Origin: Coffea arabica
Lineage: Eukaryota; Streptophyta; Magnoliopsida; Gentianales; Rubiaceae
Direction of reading: 5' to 3'
NCBI RefSeq assembly: GCF_036785885.1
Contig: NC_092322.1
Span: 15,646,466-15,710,465, forward strand
DNA: 64,000 bases
Shown here one piece after another: positions 57,670 to 64,000 of the stretch. The stretch's first letter is position 1; each line of letters begins with the position of its first letter. Position numbers and translations under genes: made by a program. Below the pieces are notes generated by a model. That model had not been told where the DNA came from. It saw only the letters and a list, made by a program, of their open reading frames with translations, and made no database searches.

Positions 57670-58914
57670 GTAAACTATACAGAATGTTTAGACAATGAAC
57701 TAACAAACTGCGATTCCCTCTTTGGACTTTTGCCTCGTAAAATAATATCCGCCTGCACCGTGGGCCTTCCTGTCCGCTGTAAATGACGGTCCACCGTCCT
57801 TCCATGCCCCACACAATGGCTCACATCTCACATGTCACTCTCGTCTTATGCGGTGGCGTCTCATAAACCATAACAACTTTAATATATTAATATTTTTCAT
57901 GTAATTAAACAATATGCTCCTAATCTTGTGCACAGGAATGCACCACACAATAAAATATTTAATGAGAACAAAAAAAAGTCACTTATTGAATAACTAATTA
58001 TGTCCTAAAAATAATTCTAACATATTACCAATTAATTTTAGTTTGGCTTGAAAGATCTAAAGATGAATAGAAGAAGATGTAAACTGAAAATTTAATTATA
58101 ACGGGCATGAATTGGTACTCCAACATTTGAGAGATGGGATGCTATATTAATACAGTTAGTGACATTTTTTAAGTTTAACAGTACTGATTTTTTTTTTCCT
58201 TTTGTAGCTTAGATTGAGAATTTAGAATTTAAGAATTGATGGTAGCAGTGGTTATTATGATAATGGTACTAATTTGAGATGTAGAAATATAAAAAATTTA
58301 AAATAGTAGAGATGAGGATTGAAAATGAGTTTGAGATTTTGAGCATATTTTATATTTTTTTAATAAAATTTCATAAGAAAGTAAAATAAACTTCACAATT
58401 TCATGAGGGCAATTTGGATTATTCATTCAAAATTTTGACCACTGAATAGTTTTTATTACCAAAATGGTAAATTCAAAGGAGATATGTGTAATTTTCAAAA
58501 CTTCAAACATACTAATAAGTGAAATTATTAAAAACCTCAAGAGAGGTTTCTGAAATTATCCCCATACACTAATAATCCCTCCATCCTGTCGTATCCTACA
58601 GAAGGTGTTGTACTTTTTCTTTTGCTGTCCCAACATTGGTATCACCTTGTGTATATGTGGCAAATTATTTTTCCTTGAATTTTCATTTCTAACCTTTGTT
58701 GAAGGCCTATTAACTTAGCGTTTAACTTTTGCTAGTTTATAATGTAATATATCTCATATTAGTGCGTCTATTCCACAAGCTGCAACATGTAACTGAGCAT
58801 CTGCTGCTTTTGAAAGTACAACAAAACAATAGTAGTCTTGTTGTCCCACTTGGTTGTTTAAACAAAGGGGCAATCAAGAGGTGTCGGATTAAAGTTTACA
58901 AAAGTTATTCAATT
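57670..58914. other. Intergenic DNA with a Mutator-type terminus and a Stowaway-like fragment
   Basis: No gene. The stretch ending at about 58563 (complement GGGGATAATTTCAGAAACCTC) is one terminus of the family seen at 44712-46070; its partner was not found. From about 58577, CCCTCCATCCTGTCGTATCC looks like a decayed Stowaway start, again without a clear partner. Confidence 0.4.
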
Positions 58915-58921
58915 GTTATTC

Positions 58922-59081
58922 TTTTTTTTTTTTTCGCAACGACAGGACATTTTCATTGCTTTAACGAGAAAGAATACATATACGAGCAACGGCTCGAGAG
59001 AAGCTATACAAGAAGTGTTCTAAGAACACTGAGGAAACGGTCTTTCCTCATCAACAATAACGCCTAAAGCATCATCACTTA
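58922..59081 (-). mobile_element. Very short LINE tail, minus strand
   Basis: The T-run at 58922-58934 is the poly-A of a minus-strand insert. Its sequence aligns with the last part of the LINE at 23442-23905 (GATGCTTTAGGCGTT against ATGCTTTAGGCATTT, then CACTT-TTGTATAG). A 7-bp duplication GTTATTC (58915-58921 and 59082-59088) flanks it. Confidence 0.6.
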
Positions 59082-59088
59082 GTTATTC

Positions 59089-61070
59089 GAAAACACACTT
59101 TCCAAAGAGTAACCTGCTGAGTTTTTGGGAACCGGGGAGTATTACTGCTATTATCTACCTAGTACTATGATCTTCACCAAAGATCAGAAAAGAGAAATTG
59201 GTCATCGACCCATCATTGGGAACCCGAGGGACGTTGAACCAGTCCTCCATCATTCATCTTCTTCATCAACCTGCCTACCTCCTTTTCCTCGGTTCTAATC
59301 AATATATCATTCATCATTTCCAATCACTCAACATCATCAGAAGCGTTAAACTCCACCAATCATCCATTCCATAAACTTTTCGGGCAAAGCAGAGCAAAAA
59401 GGAAGGGGGAACGCACGAGGAGTTGAGACCACCGGAGTTGCTGCTGTAGAAGTCGCTGGAATGCCGCCGCCACCACCACCACAATATACCTGAGAAGGAC
59501 GGTAAAATCCCTTATTTCCTTATCCAAATTTAAATTGAGTTTGGTGCTTGAGTCTTGTTTTTGAATTGATGTAACCTTGGATTTTTTTTTTTTTAATGTT
59601 AATTAAGTGCATGTTAGTTTTAGAGCTAAAATTTGCTCATTTTGACATTAAAATGGTGTCCTTCGTCTGATACAAATGTAATTCCTGAATTCATTTCTGT
59701 GACTTTGAAACAGTTGTAGCTGTCTAGTTAAAAGATTTCCCACCTGTTTGATTGGAGGAATGACCATTGTAGAACGAGTTTAAAGTTGTCAAATCCTTTA
59801 CCTAATCTTTGATTGGTCCCTATAGGTATGGATCTGTCATTCTAGATTAGATGACCCAAAATTGGACGAACTTCATTCCTGAGTCCTGAGCAATTGGCAC
59901 TTTTGCTCCCATTCCGGAATTTAGCATACAAAACCAAAAAAAAAAAAAGATAGAAATTGAAAAGGAACAAAGCTCCACGTCCAGAGCAGCAGACTAACAA
60001 ACTTGACTGTTCATCATCTTCTTGACCTTCATCTTTCTCTTCCTCCTTTGGCCCCTCTCCCTTCTCTTCTTTCTCTCTCCTCTCCTTCCACCATGTACTC
60101 TTCACTCCCCTCTCTCTCTCCATCACTGCTCTTGCTCTTCTCTCAATCCATTTTCGAAACAGAAGAAGGCAAATCTGCTGCCATGATGGATTTCTTTTTT
60201 CTTTTTTTTTTTTTTCTAGTGATTTGCATTCAAAATTGTAGTAGATCCAAAACACTTGCAGTCAACTATGTCTAATTCTGGCTGCCATGATTTTTTTTTT
60301 TTTTTTAATGGCTAAGAAAGATTTGCACTTAGGGGGGCTTCTTTTGTTATGCTGATTGACCATGAATTCAGGTGCATAATATGAAGAGAAATGTTTCGAT
60401 AATATTGAATCATTGAGGTTTTGATGTTGATTTGTTGCGATTTGCTACTGGTTCTGGTTTGTTTAATTTGTTATATCACATGAAATCAGATAAGAAATTC
60501 GAGTTATGATCATGGAATTTCTTGAGAAAGAGACCTAGAAATTCTCTTGAAGCAGCAGGACACGAAGAAAATGCAGGAAAATTTTTATAAAAAATTGATT
60601 CCTACAACAAAGCAATCACTACCAAACACGTGTTTACACCAAAACCAAAGGAGATCCCTCAAAAGTCCATTGTCATTGCGGGGGTTATAGTTATTGCCAT
60701 TCCTGTGCTTGAGCCAAACAGGTGGTCAAATTACATTCCAAAAATTGAAAATTATTATTTTTATCATAGGTGATTTGGTACCTCTAAATTCAATATTAAG
60801 AGTAAACTCTAATTTAAATGGAGCGCGACATTAACCAATTCTTTATTCCGTCCTTGTATACACCATATATTATTTTGAACCATATATTATTTTTATTTCT
60901 TTTTTCGGATCGACGGGCTTTTTTTTTCCTAGTTAATCTGTCCAACACTAATTTTGGGCGTGACAAAGACTTGATGGAATTGGATGGATGCATCTCTTAT
61001 TCTAAAAACAAAACTATATACACAATTAAACAGAATAATGGCCTCTAGTGCATGAACCACTAAAACTCAA
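59089..61070. other. Intergenic DNA upstream of transporter 4
   Basis: No firm gene. At 59390-59510 a purine-rich leader is followed by ATGCCGCCGCCACCACCACC, a run of proline codons that stops after ten codons, and a GGTAAAAT donor-like site; this could be a gene-5'-end relic. A strongly CT-rich tract lies at 60020-60150. The ORFs on both strands there are low complexity. Confidence 0.35.
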
Positions 61071-61074
61071 AAAG

Positions 61075-61081
61075 TATAAAT
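61075..61081 (+). promoter_or_regulatory. Likely TATA box of transporter 4
   Basis: TATAAAT lies 64 bp upstream of the start codon, leaving room for a short leader that contains the conserved AGAAGGAAAGAAAGGAAG. The other copies show only degenerate matches in this zone (TACATAAA in copy 2, none clear in copy 1). Confidence 0.5.
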
Positions 61082-61138
61082 AACACCTTTCTTGTTATAT
61101 TTATATACATTTGCATCCAGAGAAGGAAAGAAAGGAAG

Positions 61139-63906
61139 ATGGGGGACCGGAAAGGAGGGTTTTGGTATAAAGAGCTATTTCCATTCACAGCCATGGTTGC
61201 AACACAATGCATCAATGTCGGTGTGAGCATCATCTTCAAAGCAGCCACATTGAAGGGCTTGGACTTTCGTGTCTTCATGCTGTATTCCTATTGCATTTCA
61301 GCTCTTCTTTTCCTCCCTCTTTGCTACTTCTCCCACAGGTAATTTAAGATTCTAAATAACAGGCCTTCTTCTTAATTTCCCTCTTCCTATATAATAATCA
61401 AACTAGCACCTTTGTTCATTCCTCTTTTTTTTTTTTTTTTTTTTTTGCCGTTAATTAACAGGAAATCACAGCTTCCTCCATTAACTATTGGTCTCCTTGG
61501 TAGATTTCTCTTCCTCGGGTTTCTTGGGTATACGTGGATACACACTTTTATCAAGCTTAGTAATATCAACCATGATAATTTATTTACTTCTTTGTTTTAA
61601 AGGAGCTTACCAAAATTTTGTTTTGGAATTGTAATTTCAGCTTTTCCGGTCAATATCTTGGATACATCGGAATCGAGTATAGTAATCCAACACTGGCTTC
61701 CGCCATGACCAACCTTACCCCGGCTTCCACATTTATCCTGGCCGTCCTCTTCAGGTCCTCTCTTATTTTTCTTCTTAATCCATTTAGCCATTGATTTTAG
61801 CAAAACATCATGATCACCTATAAAGCAAACGAGGCATGATGATCAATTTTCTATGCTAATTAAAGTCACCAATGATTATTCCATCAAGAGTTTTTTCTAA
61901 TTGGGATTAATGCACCTAATTTTCTATTTAAATGTAAATGCTCAAACTTTATTTCCTCTACTGTTGTAGTAATAACCAGAACCAGAGGTCTCAGGTTCGA
62001 ATCCTCCCGTTTACACTAAAAAAAAAATCTATTTAAAAAAACTAAAAAAAAAAAAAAAGAACTAGAGTGGATTTAGTGAACTAAATTGGGGAAACTCAAA
62101 TCAACTCCATTAATAGATCAAAATTACAAGAGATTAGTGATGATTAAATGGGAAAAAAGAAGGTGACAAAGGAAGAAGAAGAAGGAAAACTTGAGGGGAA
62201 AGAAATAATGAGCTCGGAGAGCAAATCAATCTCTGCAAATTTGGTTAAACAATTCAGGCCTAACAAATGAGTTCCCAAATAGATTCTTCAGCTAACAAGC
62301 TACAAAAACAACAAATAGGTTGAAAGCGTGGTTGCCAAGAGGAAAGCGTGACTCCAGTAGCTTGAAAGCGTGCTTCTGCCTTCATGACCCAACCTAATTT
62401 CTGCTACAGTTCCTCAAAAACTCAGCTTCATGACACCTACTTTTAGACACTTTCCTGATGCAACTGTACTTTTTCTAACCCATGATTTAAAAGTATAATA
62501 ACACTTGAAACTCTTTTCTTTTTTGTTTTCCAAATTATAGATGAGGAACTTGACCAATATTCATTGTCATGATCAGGATGGAAAAGCTAGAAATGAAGAG
62601 CTGGACCACCCAGGTTAAGATAATTGGGAGTGTAATAACGATTGCAGGAGCCCTGCTGGTGGTTCTGTACAATGGCCCAGTGCTGATAAGGAGCTCTACA
62701 TCTTCAGCTTCTGTTCTTGCACAACACCCAGCACTTGTTACCATCGCCGGCGGAACCAAACACTCGGATTGGGTCAAAGGTGGTGCCCTTCTCGCTGTTG
62801 AATATGTAATTGTCGGCTTATGGTGTATTTCTCAGGTAACATATTGAAAACACAAAATTGGCTTGTACATTTTGAAAGGTCATTAGTTTTTTCAACAATT
62901 GCACCCACTTGAATCGCTCTCTCTCTCTCTCTCGGTTTCCTTCATATTGCCTAGGGGTGTCAATTGAACTTTTTGAACTGAACCTCATAAATTATACCCG
63001 ATTTTTGGATTTTGGCCTTTTAAGTTTCAGGTTCCAACAAAAAAGCTCAAGCTGAACTAATTGAGCTTGGCCCGAGTTCATAATTATATGCATAATTATA
63101 TATATTTTATATTTTATAAATTACTATAAATTTATATAAATTTTATTATAATTTATGTCATAATATGTATAATTATAAATTATACATGTTATTATCTATA
63201 TATATATATATATATAGGGTCTTAATCGAACCTTAGTCTAACATGACACAAACTTGACTCACATTTAGCTGCGACCTAATACTTAGATACAAACTCTATT
63301 TGACCTAATTAAAACTTAGGCTCTACAAGCTGTATTCGGCCAAATGAGTCGGGCTCAAGCTAGCCCAACCTCATCAATAGCCCTATCATCGCCCCTTTAT
63401 ATTCTTGAACCATTTGCTTTTATTTTCCTACTTCTTGAAAAAGATAAAAATTTCAAAACAAAATAAGATTTTGTACTACTTTTCCTACATGAGTATAATA
63501 TTCAATTCAAACTCATCTTTTTATTACTACATTAGTCTATATTGCAAAGAAAAGAGTTCTTATGCAGTTATTTCTATAAACTCCTTATAATTTTGTAAAA
63601 TTAATGCAACCGTCACTCTAGTTTGTTATACTTTTCGATGGAGCTTTTAATTACATAAAAGAATTATCTCATTTGGTTATTGTGTATTGCAATAAAAACA
63701 TTCCCCTATTAATTTTAGGGTCCTGACTCTGCCACTGTTTCTAGGCCAAGGTCATCGCAGATTACCCAGCAGAGCTAGCTGTGGTCTTCTTCTACAACTT
63801 ATCATGTCTGATCCTAGCAGCTCCTGCTTGTTTAATGGGGGTAACAAATTCAAGTGCTTGGAATATACTAAAACCTGATGTCCGGCTGTACTCAGTAGTG
63901 TATTCC
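61139..63906 (+). CDS. WAT1-related (UMAMIT/EamA) transporter, copy 4, cut by window end
   Basis: Same family as copies 1 and 2. Exons: 61139-61338, 61462-61527, 61641-61754, 62577-62835, 63745-63906. Lengths are 200, 66, 114, 259 and 162 nt, identical to the other copies, and all introns seen are GT-AG. The 801 nt present give 267 open residues; exons 6 and 7 should lie beyond 64000. It starts [19 protein letters not shown]; then [96 protein letters not shown] and [16 protein letters not shown]. Introns 3 (822 nt) and 4 (909 nt) are longer than in the other copies because of inserts. The frame shows no damage. Confidence 0.92.
61975..62056 (+). mobile_element. Possible SINE fragment in intron 3 of copy 4
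   Basis: A tRNA B-box-like GGTTCGAATCC at about 61992 is followed by two A-runs (62018-62026 and 62047-62058). No direct repeats were found around it, so this is only a suggestion. Confidence 0.3.
62952..63385. mobile_element. hAT-type MITE in intron 4 of copy 4, 434 bp
   Basis: The termini TAGGGGTGTCAATTGA and, on the complement, TAGGGCTATTGATGAGG are imperfect inverted repeats. The flanks ATATTGCC and TCATCGCC agree at only 5 of 8 positions. However, intron 4 of copies 1-3 shows the uninterrupted site (TTCACCATTGCCCCC in copy 2), which confirms the insert. A TA-rich core includes a (TA)n run at about 63198. Confidence 0.65.
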
Positions 63907-64000
63907 GTAAGCATGTAGACCTAATTTATGCTCAGTACTTCTGGAATTTCAAACTATATCTATTACCCACTGCTCATATAGCTAGGGAGTAATCTATGCA

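Noticed and set aside
59842..60255. 137-codon minus-strand ORF with a charged E/K/R-rich middle
   Set aside because: It is the complement of a CT-rich low-complexity tract; the charged run is a product of GA-rich DNA, not a protein domain I recognise.
1..64000. Prokaryote-type systems (CRISPR, toxin-antitoxin, defence islands, operons)
   Set aside because: The window is plant nuclear DNA with spliced genes and retrotransposons; no direct-repeat/spacer array or bacterial gene cluster is present.

Overview
This is a plant nuclear window, almost certainly from a eudicot. It has AT-rich intergenic DNA, intron-containing genes with GT-AG borders, nested LTR retrotransposons, 5'-truncated LINE tails with RNase H domains, SINE-like inserts and many MITEs with clean target-site duplications (TSDs). 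Nothing in the sequence fixes the species.

The cellular genes are one family: a direct tandem array of WAT1-related (plant DMT / nodulin MtN21-EamA, UMAMIT-type) membrane transporters, all on the + strand. Copy 1 (8752-11130) and copy 2 (38403-41275) are complete seven-exon genes of 378 and 377 codons. Exons 1-6 have identical lengths in both (200, 66, 114, 259, 162 and 152 nt). Copy 3 (47077-48446) is a wrecked relic with part of exon 4 and an intact exon 7. Copy 4 (61139-63906) is open through exon 5 and runs off the window. Their upstream flanks share degraded homology (about 5.0-6.8 kb, 31.2-33.7 kb, 43.9-44.7 kb), so the array seems to have grown by segmental duplication and then been spread apart by transposons.

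Layout: 1-700, a partial Tat-like Ty3/gypsy element on the minus strand. 0.9-8 kb, a Stowaway MITE, a 1.7-kb hAT-type element, a Tourist-type MITE and old duplicated flank. 8.75-11.1 kb, transporter 1. 11676-21385, a complete but defective Tat-lineage Ty3/gypsy element (613-bp LTRs, TSD GGCCT) sitting in a copia-like remnant; its pol is broken, and it carries an antisense gene with its own TATA box and a likely intron. 21938-23293, a hAT-type element with CCGG-rich ends. 23.4-23.9 kb, a LINE tail. 25111-31173, a LARD-like LTR element with 1.7-kb LTRs. 31-38 kb, duplicated flank with Tourist and Mutator-type MITEs. 38.4-41.3 kb, transporter 2. 42-47 kb, Mutator-type MITEs, a LINE tail and a PIF/Harbinger fragment fused to the broken transporter copy. 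49.75-51.08 kb, an imperfect inverted repeat of about 1.3 kb. 52-61 kb, a SINE, MITEs and two LINE tails. 61.1 kb to the end, transporter 4.

The transporters probably act at a plasma or vacuolar membrane on amino acids, auxin-related or other small metabolites, as known relatives do; substrate cannot be read from sequence. All boundaries come from reading the sequence by eye, with no database search.
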